Source of the DNA: Dillenia suffruticosa | Taxonomy: Eukaryota; Streptophyta; Magnoliopsida; Dilleniales; Dilleniaceae | Direction of reading: 5' to 3' | Assembly (NCBI GenBank): GCA_033439265.1 | Contig: JAVTVX010000009.1 | Location: forward strand, 11,745,109 to 11,809,108 | Length of the DNA stretch: 64,000 bases | Shown here: one piece after another, positions 23,601 through 33,646 of the stretch | Numbering within the stretch: the first letter of the stretch is position 1 | Layout of the letters: every line of letters starts with the position of its first letter | Position numbers and translations under genes: made by a program | Notes under the pieces: model-generated | The model's input: the letters and a program-made list of their open reading frames with translations, nothing else | Told to the model about the DNA's origin: nothing | Database searches by the model: none

Positions 23601-24155
23601 GTACTGAGAACCTTTGTGCTACGGCTTAAATTTTAATTTTTTTATCTTAGGCATTCACTTTTAAAGTAAATTTAGTGTGTATAAACCACACGACATCAAT
23701 TTTACACGCGTGGGTTTCATTTTGCCTCGGTAGGGTAAATTTCCATCCTACCTGACGAGTTTTGGTAAATTTCTTAAAATCTCATTTTGACTTATGAAAA
23801 TCATTAGTTAGACTAAATTTGGTTTCTTGGCAAAATTTCAGCAATTTTTCATGGGTGGATTTTAATTTAGCTCGGTAAGAGCTCATTTCTCGCCCCCCGA
23901 CGAGTAGTATTCGAGCACTCTCAAGCAAACGATGTGGCTTTGCCCAAATTCAAGTTTTATTAACTTTCTAGGGTGATTTTGCACATGCAATTTCATTGGA
24001 CTCAAAATCGTACGTGTAGATTTAAAGATGGCCCGGAAGGATCCCTTTTTAACGCTCCGGGGCCATGCCCAAAATTCTTATAAGGCATTTTGGGTCGGAA
24101 AAATTTCTAAGTGATGTACTGTACAACATACAGTACATCGCGTGTCGGTGTTACA
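20136..24155 (-). repeat. 5' LTR of element B (about 4.02 kb)
   Basis: Starts TGTAACACCGACACGCGATG at 24155 on the minus strand and ends CGTGATA at 20136. It contains an (AT)n run near 20649-20677, a run of about 24 T near 22941-22964 and the paired box near 20809-20848. It runs parallel to 9418-13875 with about one difference in ten bases by eye. Confidence 0.88.
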
Positions 24156-24962
24156 ACTCAATCTTGAAATTAAAATTTCCAACAATACTCTTACCTCTTT
24201 GTTTTCATGGTTGACGTCAATTTTAGAGAGGGAGTATTCATATTTTTAGCCAAGGGAGGAGGAATGAAGAAAGAGTGAACGAAATTTCACAAAACAAGTT
24301 CCTATATAAACTTAGCAAAGTATTCTTCACCATTGGATCATCCCATACATTATCTCAGCCATTCACTTATCTTAACACTCAAACCATACAATTGTTGATG
24401 CAAGTGCACTCCATTACATGTCTTGTTGGCCAGCCATGTCAAAGGAGAGAAGCACAAGTTAATCCAATTAGCTTTCTTACATAAACTTCCATCCAATGAG
24501 CTTCTTTGAATGTGGAACCATTCTATGTGGCTACTAACCAACTCTGTTGCCCTCTTGACCAATCATTTGGCTCCAATTGTCCATCCTTGAGTTGATTGTA
24601 ACTTAGTCCCTCAACCTTCCATAATTGCATTTATACCCCTAACTTTTAACAATTTGTAATTTTTGGTCCCTATGAAACTTTGTTCGAAATTTCTGAAAAA
24701 TGTGAAATTTCATTTAAATATCTTTATTTAAGTGTGTAAACCTTTTCTTAGCCATTTTTGACTTCTTTAGGCTTTGTCGACACTTGCCGAGAAGGTTTTC
24801 AGCTTACTGATAAAATTTTCGGTTTTAGCAATTTTGAGGTAAAATCTCAAAATAAATAAGCAAAAAATTAAAATTTTATTTTAGATGTCTCAAAAGGATG
24901 TTATATATATAGAACCATGAGGATTGGTATATAATACACAGTCACCGAAAATCGGTGTTACA
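24156..24962 (-). mobile_element. Solo LTR, family A, proximal part (minus strand)
   Basis: Remainder of the family A LTR after the element B insertion. Its outer end reads TGTAACACCGATTTTCGG on the minus strand from 24962, a good LTR start, and is followed directly by AAAAT. There is no second family A copy in the window to compare with this part. Confidence 0.8.
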
Positions 24963-24967
24963 AAAAT
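24963..24967. repeat. Target-site duplication AAAAT (right copy) of family A solo LTR
   Basis: Identical to 7516-7520; see the left copy. Both copies touch an LTR terminus. Confidence 0.85.
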
Positions 24968-25475
24968 TGTTAAAACTTGTATGTGCATTGCATGCCTAGG
25001 TTTTCTATTTGTGGTTTTAACGATAATTCAAGCATATTAAAATTAGTATAGACTAGTGGGATACACCGGTGAATAAAAGCAATCGGAATAAGTCAATAAG
25101 AGTGCAAATAAAATTAGAAACTTTTGTGGGACCCACAAAGAACAAATGGCACAGACTCTTCTTGGCACACACCACTATACTTAGTCGGTTCATATCTCAT
25201 TTATTTAGAGAGTAAGATAGAGAGAGGGTAACAGGGGGAGAGAAAATTTCAATTCCACACACTTCATTTTTTACAAAATTCTACTCACACATCACACCTT
25301 CATCCCCCCCAAAAAGCAAACCCTAACTCTATTAAAACTACCATTTAAACTTAGATTCAGCAACCTCCATCCATATACTTAGTGTCCCTAGCATAAAGAA
25401 GTGTACAAAAGCAGTAAAACAAGTTAAAAAATACAAAGGAAGTAAGGAAGTTAGAGGTGTTAGACCAATGTGAAA
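24968..25475. other. Unassigned AT-rich DNA, 0.5 kb
   Basis: Sequence older than both neighbouring insertions; it continues 7515 on the left and 36273 on the right. No gene, terminal repeat or RNA is recognised. Confidence 0.5.
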
Positions 25476-25480
25476 TTAGA
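25476..25480. repeat. Target-site duplication TTAGA (left) of element C
   Basis: TTAGA directly precedes the 5' LTR; the same TTAGA follows the 3' LTR at 36268-36272. Confidence 0.88.
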
Positions 25481-25522
25481 TGTAACACCGATACTGCGGT
25501 GTTCGTAATAGTGTACCAATCT

Positions 25523-25563
<41 letters not shown>

Positions 25564-25705
25564 TTGAATCTATATATATGTGTGTGTGGAGAGAAATTTA
25601 ATTTATTTATATTGATTTTTGATTTCAGGGTATTTAAAATGAATTTTTGGTATATTTTAAATTTTGCCATATCCGCGAATTTTAGTTTAAAATGAATATA
25701 AAATA

Positions 25706-25737
<32 letters not shown>

Positions 25738-25817
25738 AAGAGTTAAAAAAAAAAGAGGAGTGCTACGTTTTGAGCCAAAACGCAGCACACCTAAATCAAA
25801 CTAGGGCTTTTAGCCCT

Positions 25818-26430
25818 GATCTCTCTCTATCTCTCTCTCTCTTCCTCTCTTTCTCTTTTTCTCCGCCTCTTCCCCTTCCCGCGACCCGCCGCCCCCTTCA
25901 CCCGAATCCGCCGCCCTCCTTCGCAGCGCACCACCACCACCATCCTCTTCTTCTTCTCTCCCTCTCTGCTTCTCTCACTCTCCCTTTCTCCTTCTTACTA
26001 TCGCTCTTTCGCTCCCTTCGCCGCTTGGACAGCACGCTGCCCCTCTCCTCCGCCACCTTCCGCGGCTATCTCATCACTACTCCACCTTCCCGCGAGCATA
26101 CCGCAGCACAATCTTCCCCGGGCGAGCGCGCCGCAGCAAGAGCCTCCTAGCATGAGCGCGCCACTGCGTGCGACCTTCCGCCAGCGTGCCACAGTGCAAG
26201 CATGACCGCGCGAGCATACCATAGTGTGAGCGTGCCACAGCACGCCTGCTCGCAAGCACTTTTGCATATGAGCGCGCGCCAACCTGTTAGCGCGCATAAC
26301 CCACGAGTGCGCGACTGCAGTCCAGCTCGCGGGGTCACTACGAGCGTGCCAACACACGAGCACGCGCAGCCCGTGAGCTCACTGCGTTCCGCGAAGCCCA
26401 CTGACCCGCAAGCCCACGAACCTCTACGCA
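25818..26430 (+). promoter_or_regulatory. Pyrimidine-rich leader and CpG-rich block of element C LTR
   Basis: A run of CT dinucleotides and CTTC repeats is followed by about 330 bp of imperfect 18-22 bp repeats built on GCGAGCGCGCCGCAGC. It ends at a donor-like site, CTACGCAGGTAACT, near 26432. A pyrimidine patch followed by a GC-rich transcribed leader fits a transcription start region. The same arrangement is at 33718-34310 in the 3' LTR. Overlapping frames on both strands here are by-products of the composition. Confidence 0.45.
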
Positions 26431-26966
26431 GGTAACTAAGTTAAGGTTTTGATCCTAATCTAAGAGTTTATGACCTAAATAATAAATTTTATCTTGATAG
26501 GGAGCATTACAGATTTTGGAGTGATCGAGGAGACATTCGGACGAAGGTCTGCACTCCGAGAAAACCCTAGGTGAGAGAAATGCAATCTCTTCAACATTTG
26601 AAACAAATTTTATCGAATTTAGGTTGAAATTTACATCGGAAGCTATATATATACTCTAAAATATGTTAAATTCGAGGAAAATTAGAAAAAATGAGAAATA
26701 TTGGAAATTTGATCATTGGTGAGCCAAATGATTCAAAATTGATGAAATGAGAACTAGAAAGAAGTTTGTGTAAATTAAGGTTGTATTAAATTGGAAAGAA
26801 AAATAGAAAATCCCTTATTAGGCTTTTATTTGATATTAAATTGTGATCATTTGACTCGGGAAATCTTTTGGGAGACTCGAGGAGTCAGATTGAATTTGTT
26901 TTAAAAATAGGGAGTGACCACCCTCCTTAGAAATGTGAGTGGGATCCTAATTTTTTACATAAAATA

Positions 26967-27254
26967 GTGAACTTGTTTTTCTGCCGTGTTTTTAATAAAG
27001 CATGCTTTCGATATGTATTGACTCGACGTGTGGTATTAAATTTCAAATTTTGTTTTGTGACATTTGGAGTGTCGTAAATTTATGCTTCCGATGATTATGT
27101 ATCCATGGTTTGTGAACTTGTTTTCCTGTCGTGCTTTTAATAAAACATGCTTTCGATATGCATTGACTCGACGTGTGGTATGAAATTTCAAAATTTGTTT
27201 TGTGACATTTAGAGTGCGTAAATTTATACTTCCGATGACTATGCATCCATGGTT
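26967..27254 (+). repeat. Tandem duplication of about 145 bp in 5' LTR of element C
   Basis: Two successive copies begin AGTGAACTTGTTTTTCTG and GTGAACTTGTTTTCCTGTCG and both end near ATCCATGGTTTG. The 3' LTR has a single copy (about 34847-34985), so the duplication arose after insertion or during reverse transcription. Confidence 0.85.
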
Positions 27255-28478
27255 TGAAATGAATCAATATCGTGTCATTATTTGAGAACTAGAATGTTTT
27301 CCACTCTACCATTGCATTGGCATGTTGATTTAAAATGATTTGATGGAATGTATCGATACACGAATTTGAAATGTTTTGATGAACTATGTGGGTTGGATGG
27401 CTGCTAGTTATGTGATGTTTGCGAAATGATTGGTGCTTGTGCATGATGAATGGCTATAGTCATTCCTCCCACGGCGTGACCCGACGGGGTAACGTGGATG
27501 AGGGTTGAATTATATTTGGCGGGAGAGACAGACGTGTCTTCCTCTGTGGTAGGTCAGGCTATATCCGGTTGCACCCCGGTGGGGCATGACCCAACGCCAA
27601 GGAAGTGGGTATGTTTTGAAACATGATGGAAAAACCTTTGGCGGGCTTTCGTCGGGGTTTTGGCCAACATGAGACGGAAGTGTTTTCGATGGGATCCCAA
27701 GATTTTCTGAAAAGGATATTCGATACGGATGCATATATGTATAATATCATGTAATTTATTAAATGAATTCATATTTCAGCACATATTATGTTTCGTTACA
27801 AGTTATGAATTTTTGCTTATGAAAAATGTTATTTGACACTCCAATGGTTTACTCACACTATTTATGCTTGATATTAATCCCCCTCACTCACTGGGTATCT
27901 TCTCTGATACTCACCCTTCTCTTCTCCTTTCTCAAACAGGATTATTGTGATAGAGCGACGTTACAGGTTCTAAAAGTTTTTGATAGTTTCTGTGGATTTG
28001 GTATTTACTACGATGAAATCTGTAGTTGACCGTGTATAGATGACTATATGAATAATGGATATTTATTCGTGAAACTCTTGTGTAGACTCATTTCATTTGT
28101 ATTGAGGCACTTGTAAATATTTGAAATGTTAATTTGGGAAATTTGTTATACATTTTATAAAAAAATATTTAGCACCGCTCGGTATGGCGGCTGCTCATAC
28201 TCTAGTTGGGCATGACAGTAAGGATCCGTAGCTAGAACTGCCAGAAATTTTATAGTTTTGCATTGTCCTGGATGTTTGCGGTAGGATTTGTTGATTTTGG
28301 AGAGGCCGGGATGGCCATTTGTTTATTTGACAGGTTGATTTTGAATATACAGATCAAATTGTACATAAAAGACCTCTGAAATATGGGGAGATTCTGCCTG
28401 ATTTGTATAAAAATACAGCCGACATCCAAGGTAACTGGCGGCTACTCACGAACCCGGTTTGGGGCGTAACAGTTCTAT

Positions 28479-28490
28479 TGGTATTGGAGC
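28479..28490 (+). other. Primer-binding site of element C
   Basis: TGGTATTGGAGC, 7 nt after the LTR end, is an altered form of TGGTATCAGAGC for initiator tRNA-Met. Confidence 0.85.
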
Positions 28491-28720
28491 GTTTAGGTTA
28501 GAGAAAAGACAATAGTAAAAGTCTTCCCAAGTAAAGTTCCATACTTGGCCATAGGCTTATAAGTTCATCTATTGTAGAGGGTAAGATATATGATGCACCT
28601 AACCCATTATTTTGCATTCACATGTCTTGATCCGTAACTCAATTTTTTTTAGGGGGTTAGTTACTAACTAACCCTAATCATTGCTTTTATCTAATGAAAC
28701 AGTGCTCACCTTGCAGAACT

Positions 28721-30058
28721 ATGCTGCCTAGATATGGTAGGCGCGGTGCACCACTGGAGAGTCCCTCAACACGCCACCCGACCGACTGTTACAATCAAGA
28801 TTCCTCTACCACCACTCAATGCCTTGAGGCAGTGGCAGGAGTGGTACAGTAGATATGGGGCGCAGATGCCACCACCTCCACTACAGACTCCAGCAACCGC
28901 ACCTGCGGCCATACTTGCACCTACAGCACCGATTCTCCTTCGATGGCCAGTCCTTCTGTTTTTACTCCGACCGATGAGATATCGGTTACTTTGAGGCGCA
29001 TCCATGAGCTTACTCAGTTGGTGAAAGAGTCTCAACAGTTTGGATGCACCGACTTTTCAGGATCTAGTAATGCCGTAGAGGTGAAGTACTGGATCAATAG
29101 GACTCGCAAGATCCTTACTGATCTGGGGTTGACAGAGGAGCTCAGGTTGAGAGTTGGTGAGAGACTCTTCAACAGAGATGCCCTCTCGTAGTGGGAGGCT
29201 ATTTGTGATAGTGCTACATAGACCCTACGGTGGGAGGACTTTCTACGCGAGTTTGACCACAACTACTTCACTCCATTCTAGTAGGACAATATGAGGACGG
29301 AGTTTCTGCACTTACGCCAGGGGACTAAATCAGTCTCAGAGTACGAGACTGAGCACAAACGACTAGTGGCCTTTGTCGTCGACATGGTTACACCAGCTCA
29401 GATGAGGTTCAAGTTTGAAGATGGCCTCCAATTGAGTATCAGGAAGTATATGATGGTGACTTCCTCTTTTACACTATCAGAGGTGATTGATTCAGCGTAT
29501 CGGGCAGAGGAGATTGTCCGAGCTGATGCTAGACAGAGAGAGAGTCACCAGAAGAAGAAGACTAGGTCACAGGGTGGACAGTCTTTGAAGAGGGTAGGGG
29601 TTCTGGACATCTCAGAGGTTCTTCTAGCTTCAGACCAGTAGGACCGGGACAGGGGCCTCGACCACAAGGTTTCAGGGCACCAGCCCCTAGTGTCTCTTCA
29701 CAGTCTACTATATAGAGACAGCCTTTATGTCGCAGATGTGGCAGCCACCATGCATATGGGGCATGTACAGTACCAGCTACTTGCTATTAGTGTGGGAATC
29801 AAGGTCACTTTAAGAGTGCCTGCCCAGATTTGAGTCGAGGACAGACTTTACGGGGTCGTACTGGTACTTCTGGCACAGGGCAGCAGGAGGCACCTGCGCA
29901 CTCAGCTCTTACAGCTCCTCGGACTACAGCCGGGAGTAATACAGTGCTAGGATCATTGCGATAGTAACTTAGGGCCTAGGCTCGTGTATTTGCGATGATG
30001 CAAGAGGATGTGCAGGCAAACCCTGATGTTATTATGGGTAATCCTCTTGCAGATCCCT
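28721..30058 (+). pseudogene. Element C gag region
   Basis: Starts MLPRYGRRGAPLE at 28721, parallel to element B. The N-terminal part is proline-rich; the capsid core includes IHELTQLVKESQQFGCTDF near 29010 and EFLHLRQGTKSVSEYE near 29300, and a CCHC zinc-knuckle region lies at about 29720-29835 (CRRCGSHHAYGACT and GNQGHFKSACPDLSR). The region ends in NPLADPSV, a short tail also seen in element B. Broken. Confidence 0.85.
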
Positions 30059-30229
30059 CAGTGTAGTACTTTTGTTATACTTTCTGTATGAGTTTTTTGT
30101 ATATCATGATGTCAATGTACAGTTTTGACTAGTTAAAGTTTTAGAAACTTAACTAGTTTGATATATATATATGAATATGTCTACTTTTCTTCCTATTCTA
30201 AATACGTTTAATCTTTTTTCTATCTTTAG
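30038..30229 (+). other. Intron-like spacer between gag and protease of element C
   Basis: GT at 30038-30039 (ATGGGTAATCC) and AG at 30228-30229 after a pyrimidine-rich tract (TTTTTTCTATCTTTAG). Length 192 bp. The donor side overlaps the last codons of gag. Borders correspond to those in elements B and D. Confidence 0.55.
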
Positions 30230-33200
30230 GTATCATTCGAATATTTGGTATCGATACCCGTATTCTTATAGATACCAAGTCAAATTTTTCATATGTGAGC
30301 GACATGTTCACTCGCCATTCTGATAGACCTCTCTCGCCACTTGATGAGGAGATTATGATAGTTACTCATCTTGATAAGCATATCATTAGAGATACAATCT
30401 ATAAGGGCTATGAGGTCGGTATTAGGGAGGTGGTATTAGAGGCAGATATGATTCCGCTCCCTATCACGGATTTTGAGGCCATCCTAAGGATGGATTGACT
30501 GAGTTTACACCAGGCTTCCGTGGATTGTTTCATGAAGGAGGTTGAGTTTAGGAGGTCCGGGCAGCCACCATTAGTATTTCAGGGCGAGAGACGAGTATTG
30601 CCTCATTGTATTATATCTTTTATGAAGGCCAGACGCTTGGTACGCCATGGTAGTGTGACTTATTTGACTTATGTTGTCGATACCACCGTTGAGGGACCGA
30701 GACTTGAAGATATTCCTGTGGTGCAGGAGTTTTCAGAGATATTCCCCGAGGAGCTTCCCGGATTACCACCAATTCGGGAGTTCAATTTTGAGATTGATCT
30801 AGTACCGGGGACCAATTCTATTTCTATTTCGCCGTATGAAATGGCACCTGCGGAACTGAGAGAGCTTAAGATTTAGTTGCAAGAACTCCTAGACAAGGGG
30901 TTTATTCACTTGAACACTTCACCTTGGGACGCTCTGGTATTAATTGTAAAAAGGAAAGATGGTACACTTCGGCTTTGTGTAGATTACAGGCAATTGAACA
31001 AAGCCACCATAAAAAATAGATATCCCCAGCCACGTATAAATGATTTGTTTGATCAGCTGTAGGGAGCTACGGTTTTCTCAAAGATTGATCTCTGTTCGGA
31101 TTATCATCAGTTGAGAATTCGGGCCGAAGATGTGCCCAAGATAGCCTTTCGCACCAGATATGGCTACGATGAGTTTTTAGTCATGTTGTTTGGGTTGACT
31201 AATGCCCTAGCTGCTTTTATGGATTTGATGAACCGAATCTTCCATGATTTCTTGGATCGGTTTGTCATCGTATTTATCGATGATATCTTGGTGTATTCAC
31301 GGAGTGATAAAGATCATGTTCAGCACCTTCGGGTGGTATTACAGATACTCTGTGAGAAGCAGTTATATGCCAAATTCTCGAAATGTGAATTTTGCTGAGA
31401 CAAATAGGATTTTTGGGGCACTTTGTCTCCGCGAAAGGTATTTATGTTGATCCGCGAAAGGTTGAGGCTATACTAAAGTGGGACAGCCACAAACAGTTAC
31501 CAAAATTCGTAGTTTTCTCGGTTTAGTTAGGTATGATCGCCGATTTGTAGAAGGATTTTCCCGGATAGCTAAATTGACCTGGAAGGGGATCAAGTTTGTT
31601 TGGGATGACCATTGTGAGGCGAGTTTTCAAGAGCTCAAACAATGGTTGACATCTACTCCTATTTTAGCCCTTCCCACTAACAGTCGGGAGTATACAATGT
31701 GCAGTGATACTAACCGACAGAGATTGGGTTGTGCTCTGATGCAGGATGGTCGGGTTATTGCGTATGCCTCGCGACAACTGAAGAAACACGAAGTTAATTA
31801 CCGGACACATGATTTGGAGTTGGCAGCCATAGTCTTCGCATTGAAAATATGGTGGCATTATCTTTATGGGGTGACCTACAGGGTATTTACAGATTACAAG
31901 AGTTTGAACTATCTATTTACCCAAAAGGAGCTGAATTTGAAATAGAGGAGATGGTTAGAGTTTCTCAAAGAATATGACCTTATTATTAACTATCATTCGG
32001 GCAAGGTGAATGTTGTAGCAGATGCCTTGAATCGGAAGTCAGCATCATCCTCACAATCGACAGAGAAAGCCTACCTTTCTTGTTTAGTGGGACTCCGAGC
32101 CTTAGGAGTCAGTTTGACTAGTGATGATCAAGGAGGCTTACTAGCCAGATTTGAGGTCAGACCGACTTTGTTAGACCGTATCTGAGAGCTCCAGAGTATG
32201 GATGAGGAGCTTCAGAGTATTGCGGATAGAGTTCGTAGAGCTGAGGGCGGAGACTTCAGGATCCGAGGAGATAGCTTGATAATGTTCAGGGAGCGGGTTT
32301 ATATTCCCGCTGATTCAGATCTCCGCAAGGCCATACTTGAGGAGGCACACTCCTCCGTTTATGCATTACATCCAGGTGGAACCAAGATGTATTGAACCAT
32401 TCGGGATAGTTATTGGTGGCCTAGCATGAAACGGGAAATCACGGATTTTGTGACTAGATGTTTAGTTTGCCAGCAGGTGAAGGCTAAGCATCAGCGGCCG
32501 ACCGGTACATTACAGCCCTTACCCATTCCTGAGTGGAAGTGGGATCACATTACTATAGATTTTGTGACAGGGCTACTGAGGACTTCATCACGGCATTATG
32601 CCATTTGGGTGATTATAGATCGACTCACCAAGTTAGCATATTTTCTTCCTATTTGCAGTGACTATCCTTTGGAGACCTTGACATGTCTTTACATTGATAC
32701 GATAGTCAGGCTGCATGGTGTTCCTGTGTCCATACTATCAGACAGGGACCCAAGGTTCACTTCCAGGTTTTGGCCCAAGTTACAGGAGTCAATGGGTACA
32801 AGACTGAATTTTAGTACGGCCTATCATGTGCAGACAGATGGTCAGTTAGAGAGGACCATTCAGACCTTTAAGGACATGTTGAGAGCATGTGTGATGGATT
32901 TCCAAGGTGGTTGGGATCGGCACCTTCTACTGGTCGAATTTTCATATAATAATAGTTATCAAACCAGTATAGGTATGCCACCATATGAGGCACTGTATGG
33001 CAGGAAGTGCCGCATCCCGATATCCTGGGATGAGGTCGGGAAGCGACGTCTCAGTAGTGTTGAGTTGATTGAGTAAACGAAGGATAAAGTTAAGGTCATC
33101 TGTGAGCGGATGAAAGCCACCCAGGATAGATAGAAGGCATACGCCGATCGTAGGCAGCGACCTCTTGAATTTGCCACTGGAAATATGGTTTTCTTGAGGA

Positions 33201-33600
33201 TATCTCCTTGAAAGGGAATTATACGGTTCAGACAGCGGGGCAAGTTGAGCTCTAGATATATTGGGCCCTTCCGTATCATTGAGAGGGTCAGGAGTGTGGC
33301 ATACAGATTGGAGCTACCGGATGAATTATCTCGTATTCATGACGTTTTCCATGTCTCAGTACTCAAGAAGTACTTAGCCGATCCTTCTCATGTACTTGAG
33401 CCTCCACCTGTTGAGTTATGAGAGGACCATAGTCTTCCAGTTCAGCCCGTGTCTATTCTAGATCGGCAGGTCAGAAAGTTACGGAGCAAGGAAGTTTCAT
33501 TGGTCAGAATTTTGTGGAGGAGTGACTAGGTCGAGGAAGAGACCTGGGAGCCCGAGGAGGCCATGAGAAAATAGTATCCCCATTTGTTTGCTGTTTAGCC
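30230..33600 (+). pseudogene. Element C pol remnants: PR, RT, RNase H, integrase, chromodomain
   Basis: Domains in order: aspartic protease about 30240-30500; linker with [17 protein letters not shown] near 30750; reverse transcriptase about 30850-31450 with [30 protein letters not shown] and [10 protein letters not shown]; RNase H about 31690-31950 with [20 protein letters not shown] and [16 protein letters not shown]; integrase zinc region about 32330-32480 and core about 32500-33060 with [28 protein letters not shown] and [18 protein letters not shown]; chromodomain about 33440-33590. This is the standard chromovirus order. The copy is broken. Confidence 0.9.
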
Positions 33601-33630
33601 TTCTTTTAGTTTTGAGGACCAAACTTATTT

Positions 33631-33646
33631 TTATGGGGTTAGAAAA
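33631..33646 (+). other. Polypurine tract region of element C
   Basis: TTATGGGGTTAGAAAA directly precedes the 3' LTR, matching the tracts of elements B and D in form and place. Confidence 0.7.

Larger units (their letters stand above)
9418..24155 (-). mobile_element. Element B: Ty3/gypsy chromovirus (Tekay/Del-like), nested, broken
   Basis: A full-length-sized element of about 14.7 kb on the minus strand: 5' LTR 20136-24155, primer site 20116-20128, gag about 18407-19806, pol about 13990-18122, purine tract about 13876-13893, 3' LTR 9418-13875. Both LTRs begin TGTAACACCGACACGCG on the minus strand. It sits inside the family A LTR; flanking pentamers ctcca (9414-9418) and ctcaa (24157-24161) agree at 4 of 5 positions, a plausible aged duplication. 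Order of domains and a chromodomain after the integrase place it with chromoviruses. It is a fossil with many breaks, and part of pol is present twice in tandem. LTR differences of about 10 percent by eye suggest some 4 million years. Confidence 0.88.
25481..28471 (+). repeat. 5' LTR of element C (about 2.99 kb)
   Basis: Starts TGTAACACCG and ends GGGGCGTAACA. It contains a CT-rich leader (25818-25990), a CpG-rich block (about 26090-26420), a tandem duplication (26967-27254), the GACCCGACGGGG block (about 27446-27490) and the paired box (27881-27919). It carries about 250 bp of AT-rich sequence near its start, including (TA)n runs, that the 3' LTR lacks. Confidence 0.9.

Noticed and set aside
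25770-26435. Several overlapping frames on both strands in the 5' LTR of element C (and again at 33667-34250)
   Set aside because: They come from the CT-rich and GC-rich composition, overlap each other on both strands, are not aligned between the two LTRs as proteins and fall in an LTR leader.
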